Assembly (NCBI GenBank): GCA_012518325.1
Contig: JAAYSR010000021.1
Location: 1-13,142, forward strand
Direction of reading: 5' to 3'
Source: Bacillota bacterium
GTDB lineage: Bacteria > Bacillota > Limnochordia > Darwinibacteriales > Darwinibacteriaceae
Length of the DNA stretch: 13,142 nt
Both the position numbers and the translations under genes were made by a program. Shown here in pieces: positions 1-6,899 of the stretch. A model generated the notes under the pieces. It was not told the origin of the DNA, ran no database searches, and saw only the letters and a list, made by a program, of their open reading frames with translations. Every line of letters begins with the position of its first letter. Positions within the stretch are counted from its first letter, which is position 1.

Positions 1-143
1 AAGGCCCCTGTGAGTGCCCCGATCCTGATATTGACATTCGACTGGCTCCCTTAAGCAAACTGTTACAACAAGTGTCGGAAAAGACCGCACCAGAGAGGAG
101 GAAAGACCATGGCAGTACCAAAGAGAAAACATTCAAAAGCTAG
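1..143 (+). CDS. YceD/DUF177 family protein, 3' end only
   Basis: Only the last 47 codons are in the window, read in the frame whose codons start at position 3 and ending at TAG 141-143. The visible start reads GPCEC followed by DPDIDIRLAPLSKLL. This matches the usual end of DUF177 (YceD) proteins, where a C-x-C pair that completes a four-cysteine zinc site is followed by an acidic D-P-R-L-A-x-L tail. YceD genes very often sit directly before rpmF; the protein is linked to 23S rRNA and ribosome metabolism, but its exact role in Firmicutes is not settled. The reading frame runs 35 bases into rpmF, so the two genes overlap and are probably translationally coupled. The call rests on the tail motif plus the neighbour. 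Confidence 0.72.
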   Translation, partial: GPCECPDPDIDIRLAPLSKLLQQVSEKTAPERRKDHGSTKEKTFKS

Positions 144-297
144 AGTCAATAAGCGCAGAGCCAACTGGCTGCGTATGGAAGCCGTTGCAGCGAATATTTG
201 TCCTAATTGTCGCGAGCCTAAAATGCCTCATCGAGTATGCCTCAGCTGTGGCACATACAAAGGACGTCAGGTTGTGACGATTAAAGAAGCAGAATAA
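109..297 (+). CDS. rpmF: 50S ribosomal protein L32, zinc-binding form
   Basis: This 62-residue basic protein is a full-length bacterial L32, a small protein of the large ribosomal subunit. It begins MAVPKRKHSKARVNKRRAN, the family hallmark, and has a CPNC (residues 31-34) and a CLSC (44-47) pair that form the zinc ribbon of the C+ type of L32. Many Firmicutes also carry a cysteine-free C- paralog under zinc-dependent control; none is visible here. A strong ribosome binding site (GAGGAGG, 94-100) precedes the ATG. The gene starts inside the end of the upstream yceD frame and is followed 8 bases after its stop by an intrinsic terminator. It is therefore transcribed separately from the lipid operon downstream. 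Confidence 0.97.
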   Translation: MAVPKRKHSKARVNKRRANWLRMEAVAANICPNCREPKMPHRVCLSCGTYKGRQVVTIKEAE

Positions 298-304
298 TTT
301 GGAG

Positions 305-335
305 AAGGTGTCCTGGAAAGGGCATCTTTTTTTTT
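305..335 (+). terminator. Intrinsic terminator after rpmF
   Basis: AGGTGTCC (306-313) pairs with GGGCATCT (320-327) through eight pairs, two of them G-U, around a six-base loop TGGAAA. The stem runs directly into a run of nine T (327-335). It separates the yceD-rpmF unit from the fapR promoter. Confidence 0.85.
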
Positions 336-346
336 GGAGTTTTTTC

Positions 347-375
347 TTTACTTTACAGCTCAGATGCTCTATACT
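347..375 (+). promoter_or_regulatory. Predicted SigA-type promoter of the fapR-fab operon
   Basis: TTTACT (347-352) and TATACT (370-375) are separated by exactly 17 bases, giving 4/6 and 5/6 matches to the vegetative -35 and -10 boxes. The transcript would start near 382, immediately before the FapR operator. An alternative -35-like TTGACT lies at 384-389 but has no good -10 at the right distance. The promoter is predicted from sequence only. Confidence 0.6.
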
Positions 376-388
376 CAAGGTAGTTGAC

Positions 389-405
389 TTATAACCTGGT
401 GCTAA
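389..405 (+). promoter_or_regulatory. FapR operator
   Basis: TTATAACCTGGTGCTAA is an imperfect 17-bp palindrome (TTA-N2-ACC-T-GGT-N2-TAA) centred on T397. It closely resembles the known FapR box of Bacillus (TTAGTACCT followed by a partly symmetric TAA half), conserving the outer TTA/TAA and the ACCT core. It lies about 8-24 bases after the predicted transcription start and 23 bases before fapR. Bound FapR would block early elongation or initiation, and malonyl-CoA would release it. The site fits autoregulation of the whole operon. Confidence 0.8.
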
Positions 406-427
406 CACTTGGCAATAAGGGGGCGTC

Positions 428-1012
428 ATGATGAAACCTAGACTAGACCGCAAAGAGCGGCGCGAAGCCCTGCAGAAGCTTTTGCGGGAAGACCCGTTCT
501 TAACCGACTGGCAGCTGGCGGAAGCGCTGCAGGTGAGTGTTGCCACCATCCGCCTGGACCGCATGGCCCTGGACATCCCTGAGCTGCGGGAAAGGGCGCG
601 GCAGATTGCCTCCCGGACCTATTCTGAAGTGCGTGCCCTCAGGGGCGAAGAGGTGATTGGGGAGCTCATAGAGCTGAATCTGGGACGCAGTGCCACCTCG
701 GTACTGAACGTTACAGATGAAATGGTCTTTGCCAGGAACCAGATTATGCGCGGTCACTTCCTGTTTGCCCAGGGCAATTCTATGGCTGTGGCGCTGGTAG
801 ACTCTGATGTTGTGTTAACTAAGTCAGCCGAAGTCAGGTTTTATCAGACAGTGCACCTTGGCGAGCGTGTCGTGGCTAAGGCCAATGTCACCTCCGTCCA
901 GGGCAACAGATACGCTGTCAGTGTCAGCAGCTTTGTCCATGATGAAGTGGTGTTCCGCGGCGAGTTTGTTGTGGTGGATGTAAGTGAAAAAGGGGGAGTG
1001 GACCGTGGTTAA
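428..1012 (+). CDS. fapR: Transcription factor FapR, malonyl-CoA-responsive regulator of lipid synthesis
   Basis: FapR represses fatty acid and phospholipid genes and is released from DNA by malonyl-CoA. The 194-residue product matches the family length (B. subtilis FapR is 188). An N-terminal DeoR-like helix-turn-helix spans about residues 24-46 (LTDWQLAEALQVSVATIRLDR), followed by the linker IPELRER and a C-terminal hotdog-fold effector domain. The ligand-site block FARNQIMRGHFLFAQGN (101-117) keeps the counterparts of B. subtilis F99, R106, G107 and N115, which are needed for malonyl-CoA sensing, so the sensor looks intact. Two ATGs are adjacent (428 and 431); the AAGGGGG site at 417-423 is 4 bases from the first and 7 from the second, so 431 may be the true start. 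The gene has its own operator upstream and overlaps plsX by 8 bases. Confidence 0.95.
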   Translation: MMKPRLDRKERREALQKLLREDPFLTDWQLAEALQVSVATIRLDRMALDIPELRERARQIASRTYSEVRALRGEEVIGELIELNLGRSATSVLNVTDEMVFARNQIMRGHFLFAQGNSMAVALVDSDVVLTKSAEVRFYQTVHLGERVVAKANVTSVQGNRYAVSVSSFVHDEVVFRGEFVVVDVSEKGGVDRG

Positions 1013-1988
1013 GATTGCAGTAGATGCCTTTGGTGGGGATTATGCGCCGGAGCAGATCGTAAAAGGCGCTTTGCAGGCCGCCGAACAGGACGGCATCAGG
1101 GTAATTCTCACCGGCAATGAGACGAGGTTGAAATCTCTCGTAAACGGGAAACCTGGAAGTGAACTCATTGAGATTGTGCATGCGCCTGAAGTGATCCAAA
1201 TGGATGAAGCTGCCGAGGCGGTGCGGAGTAAACCCAATTCTTCACTGGTCCAGGCCGCCCGCCTGGTCAAGGAGGGAGAAGCCGGGGCCCTGGTCAGTGC
1301 AGGCAGCACAGGGGCGACCATGGCTGCTGCAGTATTGACCATTCGCCGGATTAAAGGCGTGGAGCGGCCCGCCATTACCAGCCTGATGCCAACCCGCACC
1401 GGGGTGGCGCTGATGGTGGACGTAGGCGCCAATGTGGACTGCAAACCCGGCCAGCTCCTGCAGTTTGCCCAAATGGGCTCAATTTACGCAGAAAATGTGC
1501 TTCGCATTCACAGGCCAAGGGTTGGACTGTTGAACATCGGGCATGAACCCACTAAGGGCAACAGCCTGTCCAAGGAAGTCTACACCCTGCTGCAGGATGC
1601 CGGTGTGAATTTCGTCGGCAACATTGAAGGGCGCGACATATCCGCAGGGCACTGCGATGTGGTTGTCTGCGACGGGTTTGTAGGCAATGTTGTGCTCAAA
1701 TTCGCGGAAGGCCTGGCAGATGCGCTCTTTGGCATGATGAAAGAAGAGTTTACAAGTTCTATCCCTGCCAAGCTGGGTGCGCTTTTGCTTGAGCCCGGCC
1801 TGCGGTCCATCAAGAAAAAGGTGGATTACACAGAATACGGCGGGGCGCCCCTTTTGGGCGTAAACGGCGTAGTAATTATCGCCCACGGCGGCTCCAACGC
1901 CAAAGCGATTTATAATGCGATACGGGTGGCCAAAGAGGGCGTCCAGCAGAATATTGTGCAAGGGATTGCGGAGAGGATGGCAACATAG
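1005..1988 (+). CDS. plsX: Phosphate acyltransferase PlsX
   Basis: PlsX converts acyl-ACP and phosphate to acyl-phosphate, the donor used by the membrane enzyme PlsY for the first acylation of glycerol-3-phosphate. It is a soluble, membrane-associated protein. The N-terminus VKIAVDAFGGDYAPEQ is the family signature, and the central VDVGANVDCKPGQL, GLLNIG and late DYTEYGGAPLLGV blocks are all present. I place the start at GTG 1005, giving 327 residues, close to the usual 330-340. The purine-rich site AAAAGGGGGAG (988-998) lies about 7 bases upstream and the protein then begins directly with the conserved strand. A GTG at 984 in the same frame would add seven unconserved residues. It overlaps fapR by 8 bases and is nearly contiguous with fabH, indicating coupled translation. 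plsY and plsC are not in the window. Confidence 0.95.
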   Translation: MVKIAVDAFGGDYAPEQIVKGALQAAEQDGIRVILTGNETRLKSLVNGKPGSELIEIVHAPEVIQMDEAAEAVRSKPNSSLVQAARLVKEGEAGALVSAGSTGATMAAAVLTIRRIKGVERPAITSLMPTRTGVALMVDVGANVDCKPGQLLQFAQMGSIYAENVLRIHRPRVGLLNIGHEPTKGNSLSKEVYTLLQDAGVNFVGNIEGRDISAGHCDVVVCDGFVGNVVLKFAEGLADALFGMMKEEFTSSIPAKLGALLLEPGLRSIKKKVDYTEYGGAPLLGVNGVVIIAHGGSNAKAIYNAIRVAKEGVQQNIVQGIAERMAT

Positions 1989-1990
1989 TG

Positions 1991-3013
1991 ATGGGTGCAG
2001 CTGTGCCAACTAGGCACATTGGTATACTGGGAACCGGCCTGGCCGTTCCTGGGCGGGTATTAACCAATGCCGAACTGGAAACAATGGTTGATACTTCCGA
2101 CGAATGGATTGTTTCCCGGACAGGAATCAGGGAACGGAGAATTGCTGAGGAGGGGGAGTCTTCCTCCCAGTTTGCCCATGAGGCCGCTCTTAGGGCATTA
2201 ACAAAGGCCAAGACGGCAGCAGAGGGGATAGACTTGATTATCTGCGCCACGGTAACGCCGGACATGGCCTTTCCTGCCACCGCCTGCCTGCTCCAGGACA
2301 GACTTGGGCTGAGCAGGATTCCGGCTTTTGACCTTTCCGCAGGCTGCAGCGGTTTTGGCTATGCTTTGACAGTTGCTGAAAGCATGCTGCGGGGAGGCCC
2401 CTTCCGGAAAGCCCTGGTTGTAGGGGTAGATCTGCTCAGCCGTATTACCGACTACGCAGACCGCTCTACCTGTGTGCTCTTTGGGGACGGCGCGGGTGCG
2501 GCAGTGTTAGGTGAAGTTCCCGAAGGCTACGGTATTTTAGCCGCGGAACTTGGCGCCGACGGCGCCGGAGGTTCGGCATTGCAGATGCCTGCCGGGGGTT
2601 CGCTGAAACCGGCGTCCTTGGCAACTGTGGAAAACAGGGAGCATTATATTAAAATGCAGGGCCGCGATGTGTTCAAGTTTGCGGTGCGGATTATGGAAGA
2701 GTCCGCCAGGCGTGTGACAAGCCAGGCCGGACTGACTCTGGAGGATGTGCACTGGGTGGTTCCCCACCAGGCCAATGTGCGGATTATTCGGGCAGCGGCG
2801 GAGCGCTTGGGCATTCCGGAAGAGCGATTCTTCGTCAACGTGGACCGCTACGGCAATACCTCCGCTGCCAGCATTGGCCTGGCCCTGGATGAACTGGCCC
2901 GTTCAGGCGAGCTCAGGCATGGCGACTACCTGGTCCTTGTGGGCTTTGGCGCAGGCCTGACCTGGTCGGCGCTCCTCGTGAGATGGTGGTCAGGGGAAGA
3001 TGCAGATGGCTAA
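1991..3013 (+). CDS. fabH: 3-oxoacyl-ACP synthase III (FabH)
   Basis: FabH starts fatty acid chains by condensing acetyl-CoA or a branched-chain acyl-CoA with malonyl-ACP. The 340-residue product has the full thiolase-fold layout: IGILGTGLAVPGRVLTN at the N-terminus, DTSDEWIVSRTGIRERRIA, the nucleophile Cys119 in SAGCSGF, His259 in VPHQANVRI and Asn289 in YGNTSAAS, which make the Cys-His-Asn triad. The C-terminal GFGAGLTW block is intact. ATG 1991 is used here; GTG 1988, one codon earlier and overlapping the plsX stop, is equally possible because the GGAGAGG-like site (1970-1976) is 11 bases from it. Substrate choice (straight or branched primer) cannot be read safely from sequence. Its presence immediately after plsX couples chain initiation to phospholipid synthesis. 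Confidence 0.96.
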   Translation: MGAAVPTRHIGILGTGLAVPGRVLTNAELETMVDTSDEWIVSRTGIRERRIAEEGESSSQFAHEAALRALTKAKTAAEGIDLIICATVTPDMAFPATACLLQDRLGLSRIPAFDLSAGCSGFGYALTVAESMLRGGPFRKALVVGVDLLSRITDYADRSTCVLFGDGAGAAVLGEVPEGYGILAAELGADGAGGSALQMPAGGSLKPASLATVENREHYIKMQGRDVFKFAVRIMEESARRVTSQAGLTLEDVHWVVPHQANVRIIRAAAERLGIPEERFFVNVDRYGNTSAASIGLALDELARSGELRHGDYLVLVGFGAGLTWSALLVRWWSGEDADG

Positions 3014-3908
3014 GACTTTCGCAGGGACAGCAGTTGCCTTCCCGGGGCAGGGGATTCAGCGCCCCGGGATGGCGGAGCAGGTGAAGGGCACTACTGCCTG
3101 GCGCTTCTTTGAAGAAGCCAGTGATATACTAGGCTATGACCTGGGCACGCTCTGCCTGGAAGGGCCGGAAGAAATGCTGAACAATACCCAGCATGCACAG
3201 CCTGCAGTTTTTGTCACCTGCTTCGCCTTGTGGGAGCTCGCGAAGGAACGTTTTGAGCCAAGGGTTTTCCTTGGCCACAGCCTAGGTGAGATCACTGCCC
3301 TGGGGGCTGCCGGAGCCTTTGACTTTGCCGACGGAGTGCGTCTGACCAAGGTCAGGGGCCAGCTGATGGCCCAGGCTCCAAAGGGCGGCATGACGGCCGT
3401 CATCGGGCTGGACGCAGATGCGGTGCGCATACTCTGCGCCGAGGCTGCCCAGTCAGGCTTTGTCCAGGTGGCCAATGAGAACTCTCCTTCTCAGACAGTG
3501 GTCAGCGGCGACTTAGCAGGCCTGGAGGCCCTCGCCGAACTGGCCAGGGCAAAGGGTGCCAAAAGGGTGGTTCCCCTCAATGTTTCAGGCCCCTTTCACT
3601 CCAGGCTGATGGGGTCTGCAGCGGAGGAGTTTGCCCAGGTCGTGGAAAAACTCAGCATCAGCGCCTGCCGCACGCCGGTACTGAGCAATGACGGCGAGAC
3701 TATGATCATGGAGGCCGGCACAGTAAAAAGCAGGCTGACTGCGGCAATGACGGAACCTGTCCGCTTTACAGCGATGGTCCAAAGGCTCAGGGGGCTTGGC
3801 ATCACAGAGTTTGCCGAGGTGAGCCCGGCGAATCTGCTGATTTCATTAGCCAGGCGAATTGAACCTCAGCTTCAATTTACTCTTGTCAGCGAGGGAGGTA
3901 TCATGTAG
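3006..3908 (+). CDS. fabD: Malonyl-CoA:ACP transacylase (FabD)
   Basis: FabD moves malonyl groups from CoA to acyl carrier protein, supplying the extender unit for FabH and FabF. The 300-residue protein has AFPGQGIQ near the N-terminus (oxyanion-hole Gln15), the nucleophile elbow GHSLGE with Ser92, Arg117 in KVRGQLM, which binds the malonyl carboxylate, and His198 in GPFHSRLM. All catalytic positions are therefore present. The start at ATG 3006 gives the AGGGGA site (2992-2997) a spacing of 8 bases; an in-frame ATG at 3000 would be only 2 bases from it. The gene overlaps the end of fabH by 8 bases and its stop is one base before the fabG start, so translation is likely coupled on both sides. 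In many clostridia an enoyl reductase gene lies between fabH and fabD; it is absent here. Confidence 0.96.
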   Translation: MAKTFAGTAVAFPGQGIQRPGMAEQVKGTTAWRFFEEASDILGYDLGTLCLEGPEEMLNNTQHAQPAVFVTCFALWELAKERFEPRVFLGHSLGEITALGAAGAFDFADGVRLTKVRGQLMAQAPKGGMTAVIGLDADAVRILCAEAAQSGFVQVANENSPSQTVVSGDLAGLEALAELARAKGAKRVVPLNVSGPFHSRLMGSAAEEFAQVVEKLSISACRTPVLSNDGETMIMEAGTVKSRLTAAMTEPVRFTAMVQRLRGLGITEFAEVSPANLLISLARRIEPQLQFTLVSEGGIM

Positions 3909-3909
3909 C

Positions 3910-4632
3910 ATGGATGTGGTTGGAAAAGTGGCCTTAGTCACAGGGGCAACCCGCGGCATCGGCCAGGCAATTGCCGCCAGGCTGAAGGATGCAGGCGCGG
4001 AGATCGCGGTTACCGGCCGCGATGAGGTCCTGCTTCAGGCCTGGCGGGACCAGGGTGTGCTGGCGGCAGCAGCTGACGTGACTGATGTCCGCCAGGTAGA
4101 GGACGTTGTGCAGGCAGTTGTCGAACGTTACGGTCAGATTGACATTGTGGTCAACAATGCCGGGATAACCAAGGACGGACTGATGATGCGGATGAGCGAC
4201 GCTGATTGGCAAAGAGTAATTGACACCAACCTGACCGGAGTCTTTAACATCTGCCGCGCTGCCATCAGATGCATGCTGAGGAGGAGACAGGGGAGAATTG
4301 TCAATATCTCGTCTGTCATTGGTGTGGCCGGCAATGCAGGACAGACTAACTATGCCGCTTCCAAGGCTGGGGTGATTGGGTTCACCAAGGCACTGGCGAA
4401 AGAAGTGGCCAGCCGCAATATCTTAGTTAATGCAGTGACCCCGGGTTACATCGATACCGAAATGACCCGTGCCCTGACTGAAGAGCAAAGGGTTGAGATC
4501 CTGCGCAGGATTCCCTTGGGCAGAACCGGCACAGGGGAAGATGTGGCAGCGCTGGTGCACTTTCTGGTGTCGGAAGAAAACAAGTATATTACCGGTCAGA
4601 CTATCCATTGTGACGGCGGCTTAGTGATATAG
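3910..4632 (+). CDS. fabG: 3-oxoacyl-ACP reductase (FabG)
   Basis: FabG is the NADPH-dependent reductase for the first reduction in each elongation cycle. The 240-residue product is a classical short-chain dehydrogenase: cofactor motif TGATRGIG (residues 11-18), NNAG (82-85), catalytic Ser135 in NISSVIG, and Tyr148/Lys152 in NYAASK. The C-terminal TGQTIHCDGGLVI is typical of FabG rather than of unrelated SDRs, and the operon position agrees. The open frame extends upstream to TTG 3859 inside fabD, but ATG 3910 gives the conserved N-terminal length and has GGGAGGT (3893-3899) 10 bases before it, within the last codons of fabD. A 30-base gap with a strong ribosome binding site separates it from acpP. 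Confidence 0.96.
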   Translation: MDVVGKVALVTGATRGIGQAIAARLKDAGAEIAVTGRDEVLLQAWRDQGVLAAAADVTDVRQVEDVVQAVVERYGQIDIVVNNAGITKDGLMMRMSDADWQRVIDTNLTGVFNICRAAIRCMLRRRQGRIVNISSVIGVAGNAGQTNYAASKAGVIGFTKALAKEVASRNILVNAVTPGYIDTEMTRALTEEQRVEILRRIPLGRTGTGEDVAALVHFLVSEENKYITGQTIHCDGGLVI

Positions 4633-4662
4633 GGAATTACCATGAGAGGGAGGTGACATGGC

Positions 4663-4908
4663 ATGGGTGACTTTGACGAGAAAATCTTTGAAAAGGTCAA
4701 AACCATCGTAGTGGAGCAACTGGGCATCAGCTATGGGGAAGTGACTCCAGACTCTTCTTTCGTCGAGGATCTGGGAGCTGATTCACTTGATGTAGTGGAA
4801 CTGGTGATGGCTCTGGAAGAGGAATTTGACCTGAGAATCAGCGATGAAGAAGCTGCAAAAATCGCCACTGTACGTGATGCGGTGGAATATATAACCGAGC
4901 AATTGTAG
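4663..4908 (+). CDS. acpP: Acyl carrier protein
   Basis: ACP carries growing acyl chains on a phosphopantetheine arm. This 81-residue acidic protein has the attachment serine Ser41 in the GADSLDVVELVMALEEEF block, which is diagnostic for fatty acid ACP, followed by a typical helix III/IV region (IATVRDAVEYI). The start at ATG 4663 has an excellent GGGAGGTGA site (4648-4656) six bases upstream; the ATG at 4658 is out of frame. The strong ribosome binding site and the hairpin just after the stop fit the need for ACP in excess of the enzymes. Confidence 0.98.
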   Translation: MGDFDEKIFEKVKTIVVEQLGISYGEVTPDSSFVEDLGADSLDVVELVMALEEEFDLRISDEEAAKIATVRDAVEYITEQL

Positions 4909-4914
4909 AATTCT

Positions 4915-4946
4915 GGTCCCAAAGTGGGTGCTTTGGGACCGCTTTT
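4915..4946 (+). terminator. Strong hairpin between acpP and fabF, likely attenuator or mRNA-processing structure
   Basis: GGTCCCAAAG (4915-4924) is perfectly complementary to CTTTGGGACC (4931-4940) with a six-base loop TGGGTG. The stem is followed by GC and only four T (4943-4946), so as a terminator it is probably partial. It sits 6 bases after the acpP stop and 16 bases before fabF. It may lower readthrough into fabF-rnc or protect the upstream acpP message from 3' exonucleases. Which of these applies cannot be told from sequence. Confidence 0.7.
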
Positions 4947-4962
4947 ATCTAGGGAGGCCGTT

Positions 4963-6198
4963 ATGAACCGCGTAGTGGTCACAGGAATTGGAACCGTATC
5001 CCCCCTCGGGGGTAAAGACGAACTCTGGCAGGGGCTGCTGGCAGGTGTTTCGGGCATCAGCCGCATTACACGCTTTGACGCTTCGGACTTGGCTGTGCAG
5101 ATCGGAGGAGAAGTGCGAGATTTCGATCCCACAGACTTTATGGACCGCAAAGAAGCGAGGAGAATGGATCGCTTCGCACAGTTTGCGGTGGCTGCTGCCA
5201 AGATGAGCTTGGAGGATGCCGGGCTGGAGCTGCCATTTGCGAAACCGGACCGGGTGGGTGTACTGGTTGGATCCGGCATTGGGGGAATTGAAACTCTGCA
5301 GGAGCAGAGCCGGGTGCTGTTTGAAAAGGGCGCCCACCGCGTCAGTCCCTTTTTTGTACCCATGATGATTCCGGACATGGCAAGCGGCCAAATAGCCATT
5401 CAGACAGGCGCTAAGGGCATTAACTCCTGCACAGTGACAGCCTGCGCCACAGGCACCCATTCCATAGGCGATGCCTTTCGCATCGTTGCCAGGGGCCAGG
5501 CAGATGTGATGCTGGCCGGCGGGGCGGAAGCGGCTCTGTGCCCCTTGGGCTTAGCAGGCTTTATGACCGCCAAAGCCCTCTCAACACGCAACGCTGAGCC
5601 CCAGAAGGCATCACGCCCCTTTGACAAAGGGCGCGACGGCTTTGTAATGGGGGAAGGGGCAGGGGTCTTGGTGCTGGAAAGCTTGGACCATGCCTTGGGG
5701 CGAGGGGCCAGAATTTACGGAGAAATAGCAGGTTACGGCGCCAGCGGCGATGCCTATCATATTACCAGCCCCGCGCCGGAAGGCGAAGGAGCCCAGCGGG
5801 CGATGGCTGAAGCTTTGGCCGATGCTGGCGTTGCGCCTGCCGATGTGGATTACATCAATGCCCACGGAACTTCCACACCCTACAATGATCTTTATGAGAC
5901 CCAGGCCATTAAGGCGGTCTTCCGGGAACACGCCTACAGGCTCGCCATCAGCTCCACCAAATCCTTAACCGGCCATATGCTGGGGGCTGCCGGGGCGGTA
6001 GAGGCAGCGGTCTGCCTTCTGGCCCTGGCGGAGCAGGTGGTTCCCGGCACCTACAATTACGACGAGCCGGATCCGGACTGCGATTTGGACTATGTGCCGA
6101 ACCGGTCCCGCCCCGGCAGGTACCGCATAGCGCTCTCCAACTCCTTTGGTTTTGGCGGGCACAATGCCACACTGGTGCTGAAAAGGTGGGAAGGCTAA
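4963..6198 (+). CDS. fabF: 3-oxoacyl-ACP synthase II (FabF)
   Basis: FabF performs the chain-elongating condensation of acyl-ACP with malonyl-ACP. The 411-residue product matches the family (about 410-415). Catalytic residues are visible: Cys161 in TACATGTHSIGDA, His301 in NAHGTSTPYND, Lys333 and His338 in STKSLTGHMLGAAGAVEA. The C-terminal NSFGFGGHNATLVL is also intact. The start at ATG 4963 follows AGGGAGG (4951-4957) by five bases and begins NRVVVTGIGTVSPLG as in other FabF proteins; an upstream in-frame start at 4924 would fall inside the hairpin. The stop overlaps the rnc start (TAATG), so the two are translationally coupled. As the only elongation synthase seen here it probably serves all chain lengths, which is an inference. 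Confidence 0.96.
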   Translation: MNRVVVTGIGTVSPLGGKDELWQGLLAGVSGISRITRFDASDLAVQIGGEVRDFDPTDFMDRKEARRMDRFAQFAVAAAKMSLEDAGLELPFAKPDRVGVLVGSGIGGIETLQEQSRVLFEKGAHRVSPFFVPMMIPDMASGQIAIQTGAKGINSCTVTACATGTHSIGDAFRIVARGQADVMLAGGAEAALCPLGLAGFMTAKALSTRNAEPQKASRPFDKGRDGFVMGEGAGVLVLESLDHALGRGARIYGEIAGYGASGDAYHITSPAPEGEGAQRAMAEALADAGVAPADVDYINAHGTSTPYNDLYETQAIKAVFREHAYRLAISSTKSLTGHMLGAAGAVEAAVCLLALAEQVVPGTYNYDEPDPDCDLDYVPNRSRPGRYRIALSNSFGFGGHNATLVLKRWEG

Positions 6199-6899
6199 TG
6201 GGGGCTAAGCACGGAGACTTAGGCCGCCTGCAGGAAAACCTCGGCTATGCGTTTCGGGATCTAAACCATTTGAAGCTGGCTTTGACCCATCGTTCCCTGG
6301 GGCATCAGCCGCAAAACAATAATGAACGGCTGGAATTTTTGGGCGATGCTGTGCTGCAGCTGACAGTCAGCACCTATCTTTACCGTAAGTATCCCCGGCT
6401 GGCCGAGGGCGAGCTGGCGAAAATGCGCTCCCTATTGGTCAGGGAGTCTACACTGGCGGAGATTGCTCGGGAACTGGAGCTGAACCGTTTCCTGCTGGTA
6501 GGCAAGGGAGAAAAGCGTTCCCACGCCCAGGAGCGTGATTCGCTGCTGTGCGATGTGTTAGAGGCAGTTTTTGGAGCAGTCTATCTCGATGGGGGATTTG
6601 CCGAGGCGGAACGGGTGATTTTGCGTCATCTGCCTGAGTGGGACGGGCAGCAGATCGCGTTGATCGACGCCAAATCAACTCTGCAGGAACATTTCCAGCA
6701 GATCGCGAAAAAGCCGCCTGTCTACAGCCTTGTGCAGGAACAGGGGCCTGATCATGATAAGAGCTTCATGGTGGAAGTGTGGTTTGAAGATCAGTACCTG
6801 GGCCGGGGCACCGGCCACAGTAAAAAAGAGGCGGAGCAGGAGGCCGCCCGCCATGCCTTGCGCAAGCTGGGCATTCAGGGAGACAAGGAGCGCTCCTGA
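6198..6899 (+). CDS. rnc: Ribonuclease III
   Basis: RNase III cuts double-stranded RNA, including rRNA precursors and structured mRNAs. The 233-residue protein has the signature NNERLEFLGDAVL with Glu43, Glu46 and Asp50, and the second metal-binding pair Asp119 and Glu122 in CDVLEAVFGAVYLDGG. A double-stranded-RNA-binding domain follows at about residues 155-230 (DAKSTLQEHFQQ through KKEAEQEAARHALRKLG). ATG 6198 overlaps the fabF stop by one base; GTG 6186 in frame is less likely because it starts inside fabF with no clear site. Placement after acpP-fabF is a recurrent arrangement in Firmicutes. The last 25 bases overlap the convergent gene on the other strand. Confidence 0.96.
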   Translation: MGAKHGDLGRLQENLGYAFRDLNHLKLALTHRSLGHQPQNNNERLEFLGDAVLQLTVSTYLYRKYPRLAEGELAKMRSLLVRESTLAEIARELELNRFLLVGKGEKRSHAQERDSLLCDVLEAVFGAVYLDGGFAEAERVILRHLPEWDGQQIALIDAKSTLQEHFQQIAKKPPVYSLVQEQGPDHDKSFMVEVWFEDQYLGRGTGHSKKEAEQEAARHALRKLGIQGDKERS

